This document shows, in pieces, positions 17,656 to 25,579 of a stretch of 64,000 nucleotides of DNA. The notes beneath the pieces were generated by a model. It ran no database searches. It was not told the DNA's origin and saw nothing but the letters and a program-made list of their open reading frames with translations. A program made the position numbers and the translations under genes. The DNA lies in assembly GCF_026342735.1 (NCBI RefSeq), contig NZ_JAPEMM010000001.1:3844001-3908000 (forward strand), given 5' to 3'. The stretch comes from Streptomyces sp. NBC_00193 (lineage in GTDB: Bacteria > Actinomycetota > Actinomycetes > Streptomycetales > Streptomycetaceae). The number at the start of each line of letters is the position of its first letter. Within the stretch, counting starts at the first letter, position 1.

Positions 17656-18426
17656 ATGAGCACCGACCAGCCGCCGCCGGGCCAGCCGCCCGAGGACGAC
17701 CCGTTCCTCAAGAAGCCCCAGGAACCGACGCCCCCGCCGTCGGGTGGTTCGCCGTACGGCTCACCGCCCGCAGGCGCCGGCGGAGGCTTCCCGCCGCCCC
17801 CGCCCGGAGGCGGAGGGGGCTACCCGCCGCCGCCCCCGCCCGGGGGAGGGGGCTACCCGCCCCCGCCGCCCCCGTACGGAGGCCCCGGCGGCGGCGACCC
17901 GTACGGCGGTGGTGGCGGCTACGGCATGCCCGACCCGCTCGCCGGGATGCCGCCGCTCGCCGACTTCGGCAAGCGGCTCGCCGCCCGCGTCATCGACCTG
18001 CTGATCATCGCCGTGCCGTTGTTCGTCATCCAGCTCTTCGCCGGTGACCGCAACCGCTACACGGTCGAGACGAACAAGGGCGAGGACGTCACCGAGGTCA
18101 TCACCAAGTCCTACAGCGGCAGCGGTCTGGTCATGACACTGATCTCGATCGTCGCCTACGTCGGCTACGACTGGTGGTTCGTCAAGAAGAACGGCCAGAC
18201 CCTCGGCAAGAAGTGGATGGGCCTGCGCGTCGCGATGCTCAACGACGGCAGCGTCCCGCAGTCCAACGCCGCGCTCTCCCGCGCCGCCGTGCTCTGGCTG
18301 CCGACGCTGATCTGCTGCTTCTGCCTGTGGCCGATCGCACTCGTCATCTCGATGCTCGTCGACAAGCCCTACAAGCAGGGTCTGCACGACAAGGTGGCCA
18401 AGACCGTGGTGGTCCAATCCACCTAG
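17656..18426 (+). CDS. RDD-family membrane protein with Gly/Pro-rich N-terminus
   Basis: A 256-residue protein from ATG 17656. The first 95 residues are Pro/Gly/Tyr-rich with repeated PPPPPGGGGGY units, probably disordered and cytoplasmic. The RDD domain follows (about 98-252): FGKRLAARVIDLLII carries the Arg and Asp that name the family, and GQTLGKKWMGLRVAM is the second signature. Three hydrophobic helices are visible. It is probably cotranscribed with the preceding RDD gene. Transport substrate is unknown. Confidence 0.88.
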   Translation: MSTDQPPPGQPPEDDPFLKKPQEPTPPPSGGSPYGSPPAGAGGGFPPPPPGGGGGYPPPPPPGGGGYPPPPPPYGGPGGGDPYGGGGGYGMPDPLAGMPPLADFGKRLAARVIDLLIIAVPLFVIQLFAGDRNRYTVETNKGEDVTEVITKSYSGSGLVMTLISIVAYVGYDWWFVKKNGQTLGKKWMGLRVAMLNDGSVPQSNAALSRAAVLWLPTLICCFCLWPIALVISMLVDKPYKQGLHDKVAKTVVVQST

Positions 18427-18452
18427 AAGGCCACCGAGCTGCGCAGTCCGGT

Positions 18453-18489
18453 GCGCGGGCGGTCTCCCCACGGGGGAGGCCGCCCGCGC
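18453..18489. terminator. Hairpin between convergent RDD gene and small membrane-protein gene
   Basis: A 10-bp inverted repeat GCGCGGGCGG / CCGCCCGCGC encloses an inner TCCCC-acg-GGGGA stem, giving a long GC-rich hairpin between two convergent stops. Confidence 0.65.
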
Positions 18490-18514
18490 CGCGGTGTGCG
18501 CGGCCTGCGCGGTG

Positions 18515-18823
18515 TCAGTGGTGCACGGGGTGTTCGACCGGGGCCGGTGCGGGGGCGGCGGCGCCCGCCGCGAGGTCCTGTGGCACGGTGGCCTGACCCC
18601 CCGGATGCGCGGCGGCGGTCCTCGTACGGGTCGCCGCGTGCCGCCCGCGCCGGCGGGGCAGCGGGACGGTGAGTGCGACGAGGAGCCCGAGGGCGAGGGC
18701 GGCGGCGGAGATGACCGCGACACCGAGACCCGTACTCGTCTGCGAGAGCAGCAGCATGGCGATCGTCGACACGATGACGGTGGCGGACCCGTAGGCGAGC
18801 TGTGCGGCAGTCGGACGCGGCAT
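18515..18823 (-). CDS. Small membrane protein of unknown function
   Basis: A 102-residue ORF from ATG 18823. Two hydrophobic helices are predicted (about residues 10-27 and 33-55), then a basic RRRGRHAATRTRT stretch and an Ala/Pro/His tail. The positive-inside rule puts the tail in the cytoplasm. No known domain is recognised. It is convergent with the RDD gene and has its own upstream region. Confidence 0.65.
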   Translation of the reverse strand: MPRPTAAQLAYGSATVIVSTIAMLLLSQTSTGLGVAVISAAALALGLLVALTVPLPRRRGRHAATRTRTAAAHPGGQATVPQDLAAGAAAPAPAPVEHPVHH

Positions 18824-19250
18824 GGCGATATCCGTCCTCGAAGCGGGAGGGGGAGTCGGCTCGACCAGGTCTGGCGTCGAGTGACTCTACGACGGTGGAT
18901 GCCCGAGCGGAACTGTCGGTAAGCACGACCTCACCCGCGGGAGGGGAAGCAGCGGAGCACAGGGGGCGCACGGGGGGCACCGCTGGGGTTCGTGGGGTGG
19001 GGAGGGGCGGGTGCGGCCGAAGGTCCGTCGAGGGGAAGGAAGTCCCGTTCGTCCGCTATGGCCGCGGAACGTCCGAATAGCGGAACTGGGTGACCGCATA
19101 GTGCAGTTGTAAGGAACAAGTCAAGGTCTGTCTTTTCTTGCGACTCTCCGGTCAAATGTCGTCACTTGAGACGCGCGCCGCACGGAACCCCCCACTCCTA
19201 CGGAGAAGTTCCGCACCACCTTCGCGGCCGCGGGAGGGGAACGACATCAA
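18824..19250 (+). promoter_or_regulatory. 427-bp upstream region of the secreted M6 protease gene
   Basis: No gene is seen. An inverted repeat TCCGCTAT (19052-19059) / ATAGCGGA (19077-19084) with a 17-bp spacer lies about 170-200 bp before the protease start and is a candidate regulator site. A TTGT-AAGGA-ACAA dyad follows near 19108-19120. The last 20 bp include GGGAGGGGA as a strong ribosome site. The tract 19085-19160 is AT-richer, as expected for a promoter. Confidence 0.5.
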
Positions 19251-21656
19251 GTGACCAGCAACTCGGCCAGAAGACGAGCGCTGCGCGCCGCCGCAATCGG
19301 CGTGACCCTGGCAGCGACGGCGGCCACCGGCGCCGCCTTCACGATGGCCACGGCAGACCCGGGTGCGAGGGTGTCTGCCGCGGACCGCCAGGACCCGACC
19401 GCTCCCTCCAAGGAGCAGGTCAAGCACAACCTCGAGGGCCCGTACAGCAAGCAGCAGGAGCAGGCCCGCAAGGCCGCCCTGGAGCAGGTGCTGAGCGGCA
19501 AGAAGGACGTCGAGCAGCGGGGCGCCTCCAAGGTCGTCAAGCTCGACGAGAAGAAGTACGTCGAGCTCGGCCGCGAGAAGACCGACAAGATCTTCACGAT
19601 CCTCGTCGACTTCGGCGACCAGGTGGACAACACCACCACGTTCGACCCGGACGGCCCCGGCCCCAAGCCGCCGGTGCCCAAGTACGGCGGCAACCCGGGC
19701 CCGCTGCACAACCAGATCGCCCAGCCCGACCGCACTGTGAACAACAGCACGGCCTGGCGCAAGGACTTCAACCGCGCGTACTTCCAGGACCTGTACTTCG
19801 GTACCGGTGCCGGCAAGAACTCGCTGAAGACCTACTACGAGAAGACCTCCTCGGGCCGTTACTCGGTCGAGGGCGAGGTGGCCGACTGGGTCAAGGTCCC
19901 GTACAACGAGGCCCGTTACGGCTCGAACTACTGCGGCCAGACCAACTGCGCCAACGTCTGGGACACGGTCAAGGACGGCGTGACCGCCTGGGCCGAGGGC
20001 CAGAAGAAGGCCGGCAAGACCGACGCCCAGATCAAGGCGCAGATGGCCCAGTACGACCTCTGGGACCGCTACGACTTCGACGGCGACGGCAACTTCAACG
20101 AGCCCGACGGCTACATCGACCACTTCCAGATCGTCCACGCGGGCGAGGACGAGTCGGCCGGCGGCGGCGTGCAGGGCACCAACGCCCTGTGGGCCCACCG
20201 CTGGTACGCCTACGGCACCGAGGCCGGCAAGAGCGGCCCGGCCAACAACAAGGCCGGCGGCACCCAGATCGGCAACACCGGCATCTGGGTCGGCGACTAC
20301 ACGATGCAGCCCGAGAACGGCGGCCTCGGCGTCTTCGCGCACGAGTACGGCCACGACCTGGGCCTGCCGGACCTCTACGACACCTCCGGTGGCGGCGAGA
20401 ACTCGGTCGGCTTCTGGTCCCTGATGTCGGCCGGCTCCTGGCTCGGCAACGGCAAGGACTCCATAGGCGACCTCCCGGGCGACATGACCGCCTGGGACAA
20501 GTTCCAGCTGGGCTGGCTGAACTACGACAAGGCCAAGGCCGCGACGAAGTCCACCCACAAGCTGGGCGTCTCGGAGTACAACACCAAGGACAAGCAGGCG
20601 CTGCTCGTCGACCTTCCCAAGAAGAAGGTCACCACCGACATCGTCGCTCCCGCCGAGGGCGCGTCGCAGTGGTGGAGCAACATGGGTGACGACCTCAAGA
20701 ACACCCTCACCCGCTCGGTCGACCTGACCGGCAAGTCCTCCGCGGCCCTGTCCCTCAAGGGCTGGTGGGACATCGAGGCGGAGTACGACTTCCTGTACAC
20801 CGAGGTCTCCACCGACGGTGGCGCCACCTGGACCGCGCTCGCCGGCACCGCCGACGGCGTGGCCATCCCGGTCGACGCCTCCAACAGCCCGTCGCTCACC
20901 GGCGTCTCGGGTGCCTGGAAGAACCTGAACTACTCGCTGAACGCCTACGCGGGCAAGAAGGTCGACCTCCGCTTCCGCTACCAGACGGACGGCGGCGCGG
21001 GCGGCAAGGGCTTCACGGGCGACGCGCTCAGCATCACGGCGGACGGCGCCACGCTGTTCACCGACGGTGCCGAGAACGGCGACAACGGCTGGACCGGCAA
21101 GGGCTTCTCCCGCATCGGCGCCGGCTTCACCAAGGAGTACGCCCAGTACTACCTGGCCGAGAACCGCCGCTACGTCTCGTACGACAAGACCCTCAAGGTC
21201 GGTCCGTACAACTTCGGCTTCGCCAACACGAAGCCGAACTGGGTCGAGCACTACGCCTACCAGGACGGTCTCCTGATCTGGCAGTGGGACACCTCCCAGA
21301 AGGACAACAACACCAGCCAGCACCCCGGCTCCGGTCTGATCCTTCCGATCGACGCCAACGCCAAGCCGATGAAGTGGTCGGACGGCACCCTGCTGCGCAA
21401 CAAGATCCAGCCGTACGACGCCGCCTTCAGCGCGTACAAGACGGACGCGATCACCCTGCACAAGAACGGCCAGGAGCTCTTCCTGAAGCCGAAGCCCGCG
21501 CAGCTCGTCTTCGACGACCACAAGGGCAAGTACTTCTACGACGAGAACCCGACCGGCTCGGTGAAGGTCACTGACACCAACACCAAGATCAAGATCGTGA
21601 AGGAGACCTACGACGGTCTCGTCATGACGGTCGAGGTCGGCCCCTCCGTCAAGTAA
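19251..21656 (+). CDS. Secreted M6 family metalloprotease (immune inhibitor A type)
   Basis: An 801-residue secreted protein starting at GTG 19251. A signal peptide with twin arginines (ARRRALRAAAIGVTLAATAA) suggests export, possibly by Tat. A propeptide-like region runs to about residue 110. The catalytic domain carries the zinc motif HEYGHDLGLPD with H364, E365 and H368, preceded by Ca-binding-like DFDGDGNFNEPDG. The C-terminal half contains beta-rich domains typical of InhA proteins. It should degrade extracellular proteins. The upstream region is long, in keeping with developmental control. Confidence 0.93.
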   Translation: MTSNSARRRALRAAAIGVTLAATAATGAAFTMATADPGARVSAADRQDPTAPSKEQVKHNLEGPYSKQQEQARKAALEQVLSGKKDVEQRGASKVVKLDEKKYVELGREKTDKIFTILVDFGDQVDNTTTFDPDGPGPKPPVPKYGGNPGPLHNQIAQPDRTVNNSTAWRKDFNRAYFQDLYFGTGAGKNSLKTYYEKTSSGRYSVEGEVADWVKVPYNEARYGSNYCGQTNCANVWDTVKDGVTAWAEGQKKAGKTDAQIKAQMAQYDLWDRYDFDGDGNFNEPDGYIDHFQIVHAGEDESAGGGVQGTNALWAHRWYAYGTEAGKSGPANNKAGGTQIGNTGIWVGDYTMQPENGGLGVFAHEYGHDLGLPDLYDTSGGGENSVGFWSLMSAGSWLGNGKDSIGDLPGDMTAWDKFQLGWLNYDKAKAATKSTHKLGVSEYNTKDKQALLVDLPKKKVTTDIVAPAEGASQWWSNMGDDLKNTLTRSVDLTGKSSAALSLKGWWDIEAEYDFLYTEVSTDGGATWTALAGTADGVAIPVDASNSPSLTGVSGAWKNLNYSLNAYAGKKVDLRFRYQTDGGAGGKGFTGDALSITADGATLFTDGAENGDNGWTGKGFSRIGAGFTKEYAQYYLAENRRYVSYDKTLKVGPYNFGFANTKPNWVEHYAYQDGLLIWQWDTSQKDNNTSQHPGSGLILPIDANAKPMKWSDGTLLRNKIQPYDAAFSAYKTDAITLHKNGQELFLKPKPAQLVFDDHKGKYFYDENPTGSVKVTDTNTKIKIVKETYDGLVMTVEVGPSVK

Positions 21657-21685
21657 TTCAGTAAAACCGCAGGTCAAAGCATGAT

Positions 21686-21715
21686 CGGCCGTCGCCCTCT
21701 AGCGGGCGGCGGCCG
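21686..21715 (+). terminator. Hairpin terminator after the M6 protease gene
   Basis: CGGCCGTCGCCC (21686-21697) and GGGCGGCGGCCG (21704-21715) pair with one G-U wobble around a 6-nt loop, 29 bp after the protease stop. Confidence 0.65.
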
Positions 21716-21767
21716 TTCGCGTTTAGATGCGTGAGCTGAGTTTCTTATTGACGGGGGAGATGAAGAC

Positions 21768-22115
21768 ATGCCCGGTGGAGGTTTCGTCCGATTGCCAGGC
21801 GGCAGCGTGGTCGTCGCGCTCACGCTGCCCAGACCGCTCCTGAAGGGGCCCGTCGCAGGTGGAATCGCGGGCGGTTTCGCAGGCGGCACCGAAGGTGGAA
21901 ACGTCCGCGTGCTGGTGCACGCGGTGAACCGGGCCCGCGCCCTGACCAGGCTGCGGAACCTCGGACTGCGAGCCGTCTACCTGCGCGGCAACGCCGAACC
22001 GCCCACCCCGGACGAGATCACCGCCGTCCTGCACCACCCCGACGGCCTGCTGTGGCGCTCCGCGCCCGACCGGGCGGCGGAGCTGTGGCACCCGATCAGG
22101 GCCCTGCTGGGGTGA
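21768..22115 (+). CDS. Conserved-type hypothetical protein, Gly-rich N-terminus
   Basis: A 115-residue ORF from ATG 21768 with GGGGAG upstream. The N-terminus is Gly/Val-rich (PGGGFVRLPGGSVVVALTLP and repeated GGxxGG). The C-terminal half is hydrophilic with LRNLGLRAVYLRGNAEPPTPDEI and a WRSAPDRAAELWHPI end, which looks like a compact folded unit. No domain is recognised. Its end overlaps the convergent pncA gene by 20 bp. Confidence 0.65.
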   Translation: MPGGGFVRLPGGSVVVALTLPRPLLKGPVAGGIAGGFAGGTEGGNVRVLVHAVNRARALTRLRNLGLRAVYLRGNAEPPTPDEITAVLHHPDGLLWRSAPDRAAELWHPIRALLG

Positions 22116-22704
22116 CCACGGGGGTCCCGCTCAGCTCCACCCCGGCCTCCCGGAGCTCGGCCAGGGCGCGCGTCGTGGTGTGCGGGGCCACTCCGGCCGT
22201 CAGGTCGAGCAGCACGTGGGTGCGGAAGCCCGCGCGGGCCGCGTCCAGGGCGGTGGCCTTGACGCAGTGGTCGGTGGCGATGCCGACCACGTCGACCTCG
22301 GTGACCTGCCGGTCGCGCAGCCACTGCGCGAGCCCGAGACCGTTCTCGTCCGCGCCCTCGAAGCCGCTGTACGCGGCCTCGTACGCCCCCTTGTCGAAGA
22401 CGGCGGCGACGGCCCCCGAGGCGACGGCGGGAGCGAAGTTCGGGTGGAAGCCCACGCCCTCGGTCCCGGCGACGCAGTGCACCGGCCAGGAGGTCTCGTA
22501 GTCCGGCTGGGCCGGGGGGTGCGCGAAGTGGGACCCGGGGTCGACGTGGTGGTCGCGGGTGGCGACGACGTGCCGGTAGCCGGCGGTGGCCTGGCCGATG
22601 AGCTCGGTGATGGCGGCCGCGATGTCGGCTCCGCCGGTGACCGCGAGGCTGCCGCCCTCGCAGAAGTCGTTCTGTACGTCGACGACGATCAGTGCGCGGT
22701 GCAT
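22096..22704 (-). CDS. pncA: Nicotinamidase (isochorismatase-like hydrolase)
   Basis: Hydrolyses nicotinamide to nicotinate in NAD salvage. The 202-residue protein has the cysteine-hydrolase triad D9 (VVDVQNDF), K105 (DKGAY) and C147 (GIATDHCVKA). The metal-site residues D51, H53, H59 and H76 match the PncA pattern. It lies 217 bp upstream in the window from the 3' end of pncB, on the same strand, and their products are consecutive enzymes: PncB uses the nicotinate made by PncA. A copy of an intergenic repeat lies between them. Confidence 0.93.
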   Translation of the reverse strand: MHRALIVVDVQNDFCEGGSLAVTGGADIAAAITELIGQATAGYRHVVATRDHHVDPGSHFAHPPAQPDYETSWPVHCVAGTEGVGFHPNFAPAVASGAVAAVFDKGAYEAAYSGFEGADENGLGLAQWLRDRQVTEVDVVGIATDHCVKATALDAARAGFRTHVLLDLTAGVAPHTTTRALAELREAGVELSGTPVVTPAGP

Positions 22705-22779
22705 GTCCGGTGCCCTTCGGTTGGGTGGTGTGGTCCTGGTGCGGCGGCGTGGGCCCTGCGGGGCCTTTCCCCCACCCCG

Positions 22780-22920
22780 CCCCTTCCCGAAACTGGAGCC
22801 CGACGCCGGGTAAATCCAGCCCCTCCGGCGTTTGAGGAGCGGGGTCCGGGGCGGAGCCCCGGGGAACGGCGGAAGGGTGGGTAGGGGACAGCCCCGCAGG
22901 GCCCGCCCCTACCCCAGGGG
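22780..22920. repeat. Copy of a GC-rich intergenic repeat between pncA and pncB
   Basis: The core CCGGCGTTTGAG followed by GGGGCGGAGCCCC matches the elements at 29103-29230 and, on the other strand, at 62008-62339. It is non-coding and contains several short inverted repeats, so it may act as a terminator or RNA-stabilising hairpin for pncB, pncA or both. Confidence 0.7.
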
Positions 22921-22921
22921 G

Positions 22922-24250
22922 CTACGCGTACTCGGTCGGGATCACGGCCTCGCCCCGCGACAGCTGCGTCGCGGAGAGGGGCAGGCCCGCCAGGGCCTCG
23001 CGGTGGCGGTCACGGGCCGTCTCCAGGGACTCGCGGGCCACGACCTCGCCGCCCTTGACCAGCTCCACGAGGAGCTGCTTGTCCGCCAGCGCGGAGGGCA
23101 CCGGCCCGGTCCCCAGGACCTCCGCCTCCGCGACCCCCTCGGCGTCGACCCGCCGGGCGGCCCACTTGCGGCCGCCGACGGAGGTCTTGCCGCCCGAGGA
23201 CTTCTTCGCCACCGACACCAGCGGCGCCTTCGGATCGGCCGAGGCGGCCCGCGCCACCAGCTTGTAGACCATCGAGCACGTCGGGTGCCCGCTGCCCGTC
23301 ACCAGCTGGGTGCCGACCCCGTACGCGTCCACCGGGGCGGCCGCCAGCGAGGCGATGGCGTACTCGTCCAGGTCCGAGGTCACCACGATCTTCGTCGCGG
23401 TCGCCCCCAGCTCGTCGAGCTGCTGCCGCACCCGGTGCGCGACCAGCAGCAGGTCCCCGGAGTCGATCCGGACGGCGCCCAGGTCCGTCCCGGCCACCTC
23501 CACGGCCGTCCGGACGGCCTCCGCCACGTCGTAGGTGTCCACCAGCAGCGTGGTGCCGCTGCCCAGCGAGGCCACCTGGGCGGTGAAGGCGTCCCGCTCG
23601 CTGTCGTGCAGCAGGGTGAAGGCGTGCGCGCTCGTACCGACCGTCGGGATCCCGTACCGGAATCCGGCCGCCAGGTCCGAGGTCGAGGTGAAACCGCCGA
23701 CGTACGCGGCACGGGCCGAGGCGACGGCCGCCAGCTCGTGCGTGCGCCGGGCGCCCATCTCGATCAGCGGCCGGCCGCCCGCGGCCGAGGACATCCGGGA
23801 GGCGGCCGCGGCGATCGCGGAGTCGTGGTTGAGGATCGAAAGGATCACAGTCTCCAGCAGCACGCACTCGGCGAAGCTGCCCTCGACGCGCAGGACCGGT
23901 GAGCCGGGGAAGTAGACCTCGCCCTCCGGGTAGCCCCAGATGTCGCCGGAGAAGCGGTACGAGGCGAGCCAGTCGAGGGTGCGGGCGTCGATGACGGCCC
24001 GCTCGCGCAGGAACTCCAGTACCGCGCCGTCGAAGCGGAAGTTCTCCACCGCGTCGAGCACCCGGCCGGTCCCCGCGATCACCCCGTAGCGGCGCCCCTC
24101 GGGGAGCCGCCGGGTGAACACCTCGAAGACCGAACGGCGGTCGGCCGTGCCGTTGGCCAGCGCGGCCTGCAACATCGTGAGCTCGTAATGGTCCGTGAAG
24201 AGCGCTGTCGACGGCACGTCCACCGGCAGGCCCAGGTCCGCAGGGTTCAT
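22922..24250 (-). CDS. pncB: Nicotinate phosphoribosyltransferase
   Basis: Makes nicotinate mononucleotide from nicotinate and PRPP in the Preiss-Handler pathway. The 442-residue form starts at ATG 24250 (MNPADLGLPVDVPSTALFTDHYELTML). Family features are the TDHYELTM substrate region near residues 19-26, the catalytic-His segment MGARRTHELAAVASARAAY, VGTSAHAFTLLHDSE, and the phosphate-binding VRIDSGDLLLVAHRVR. It is divergent from clpS with 81 bp between starts, as in other actinobacteria where pncB lies next to clpS. The frame is open upstream through clpS but homology stops at this ATG. Confidence 0.95.
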   Translation of the reverse strand: MNPADLGLPVDVPSTALFTDHYELTMLQAALANGTADRRSVFEVFTRRLPEGRRYGVIAGTGRVLDAVENFRFDGAVLEFLRERAVIDARTLDWLASYRFSGDIWGYPEGEVYFPGSPVLRVEGSFAECVLLETVILSILNHDSAIAAAASRMSSAAGGRPLIEMGARRTHELAAVASARAAYVGGFTSTSDLAAGFRYGIPTVGTSAHAFTLLHDSERDAFTAQVASLGSGTTLLVDTYDVAEAVRTAVEVAGTDLGAVRIDSGDLLLVAHRVRQQLDELGATATKIVVTSDLDEYAIASLAAAPVDAYGVGTQLVTGSGHPTCSMVYKLVARAASADPKAPLVSVAKKSSGGKTSVGGRKWAARRVDAEGVAEAEVLGTGPVPSALADKQLLVELVKGGEVVARESLETARDRHREALAGLPLSATQLSRGEAVIPTEYA

Positions 24251-24331
24251 GCGACGGATGCTAGCGCACATCTCGTCAAAGTGACGAGATGTAGGGGCCC
24301 GTTTGTGCGACGGACCCCTGTCAGTGGCAGC

Positions 24332-24646
24332 ATGGGACAAGTGAGTGTTGCTCCCATTGAGATCGAACGCACCGAATCGGCCGAAGAGACCTTCGCGGTC
24401 CCCGAACCCGACGTCCCGTGGGTGACCCTGGTGCACAACGACCCGGTCAACCTCATGAGCTACGTGACGTACGTGTTCCAGGCGTACTTCGGCTACTCCA
24501 AGGACAAGGCGAACAAGCTGATGATGGACGTCCACCACAAGGGTCGGGCGGTCGTCTCCAGCGGCAGCCGCGAGGAGATGGAACGGGACGTGCAGGCCAT
24601 GCACGGCTACGGCCTCTGGGCGACCATGTCCCAGGACCGCAACTGA
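24332..24646 (+). CDS. clpS: ATP-dependent Clp protease adaptor ClpS
   Basis: N-recognin that delivers N-end-rule substrates to ClpCP or ClpAP. About 104 residues from ATG 24332; a GTG at 24341 would remove three and is equally plausible, since neither has an ideal ribosome site. The core shows the NDPVNLMSYVTYVFQ motif with the conserved Asp-Pro of the substrate pocket, followed by LMMDVHHKGRAVVSSGSREE. Its stop overlaps the start of the DUF2017 gene (TGATG), so the two are translationally coupled, as in many actinobacteria. Confidence 0.95.
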   Translation: MGQVSVAPIEIERTESAEETFAVPEPDVPWVTLVHNDPVNLMSYVTYVFQAYFGYSKDKANKLMMDVHHKGRAVVSSGSREEMERDVQAMHGYGLWATMSQDRN

Positions 24647-25260
24647 TGGGCGGCGTGTTCGAGCCCCTGAAGGGCGGCGGGGCCGCCATCGCGCTGGACG
24701 AGATCGAGATCTCGATCCTGCGCTCCCTGGCCGTGCAGCTGCTGGAGCTCATCGGCCCCGGCGAACCGGAGCCCGATCCGGACGCCGACCCGCTGGCCGC
24801 GCTCTTCGCCGCCTCCGACGGCCCGACCGAGCCCCCCTCCGACCCGGCCCTGGCCCGGCTCTTCCCCGACGCCTACGGCGGCCCGGAGACCGGACCCGAC
24901 GCCGACGCGGAGGAGCTGCGGGCCCACTCGGCCGAATTCCGCCGCTTCACCGAGAACGACCTGCGCACCCGCAAGCGGGAGGACGCGCTGGCCGTCGTAC
25001 GCAGCCTGGACGGGCTGAGCCCGGCCGGCGACGGGGCGGCCGTCCTGGAGGTCGGCGGGGAACTGCGGCTGCGCTGGCTGGGCGCCCTGAACGACCTGCG
25101 GCTCACCATCGCGGCCCGGCTCGACATCACGGAGGACGACGAGAGCGCGGTGCTGTTCCGGCTGCCGGACGACGATCCGCGCAAGCCGATGGTGATGGCG
25201 TACCTCTGGCTCGGCGGTCTCCAGGAGACCCTCGTCGAGACGCTCAGCGACACCCTCTGA
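24646..25260 (+). CDS. DUF2017 domain-containing protein
   Basis: A 204-residue protein with the DUF2017 pattern: an N-terminal ALDEIEISILRSLAVQLLELI helix, an acidic linker, a central ELRAHSAEFRRFTENDLRTRKREDALAVV helix, and a C-terminal RLTIAARLDITEDDE plus MAYLWLGGLQETLVE segment. It overlaps clpS by one base at TGATG. This pairing with clpS is conserved in actinobacteria, for example beside M. tuberculosis Rv1331. That suggests a role linked to Clp proteolysis, though its activity is unknown. Confidence 0.92.
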   Translation: MGGVFEPLKGGGAAIALDEIEISILRSLAVQLLELIGPGEPEPDPDADPLAALFAASDGPTEPPSDPALARLFPDAYGGPETGPDADAEELRAHSAEFRRFTENDLRTRKREDALAVVRSLDGLSPAGDGAAVLEVGGELRLRWLGALNDLRLTIAARLDITEDDESAVLFRLPDDDPRKPMVMAYLWLGGLQETLVETLSDTL

Positions 25261-25313
25261 AGATCCTCAAGTACGTCGGCCGTTCGCTCAGCGGACGCTC
25301 AAATCCGGATAAC

Positions 25314-25344
25314 GATCAGATCACCACCATGTGGTGATCTGATC
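25314..25344. promoter_or_regulatory. 31-bp perfect palindrome before a terminator
   Basis: GATCAGATCACCAC and GTGGTGATCTGATC are exact inverted repeats with a CAT loop. It begins 54 bp after the DUF2017 stop and is followed at once by a T-tract terminator. It may be a second RNA hairpin, or a dimeric repressor operator for the permease gene about 236 bp downstream. Confidence 0.6.
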
Positions 25345-25348
25345 CATT

Positions 25349-25373
25349 TCAGGACCTCTGTCCTGATTTTTTT
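25349..25373 (+). terminator. Intrinsic terminator with T-tract after clpS-DUF2017
   Basis: The stem TCAGGAC-ctct-GTCCTGA is followed by seven consecutive T residues. A U-rich tail of this kind is rare in Streptomyces and makes this the clearest rho-independent terminator in the window. Confidence 0.85.
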
Positions 25374-25579
25374 ATGCCCTGCGTCACATTTTCTGCCCTC
25401 TCGCACCCGTAAGCACGTGATAAATCTTCACGACCGCCGACGGGGCGCCACCCATGCCCCGCGGCCTGCTTGAACCGGCTGACCGCCGGCGTGCAACTCC
25501 ATCCGTATCCGGGGGGATCGAGGACCCGATCCGCTGCCAGCCATGGCGCGGGTCGGCGTGGAGAAAGGCGCACCAAGAC

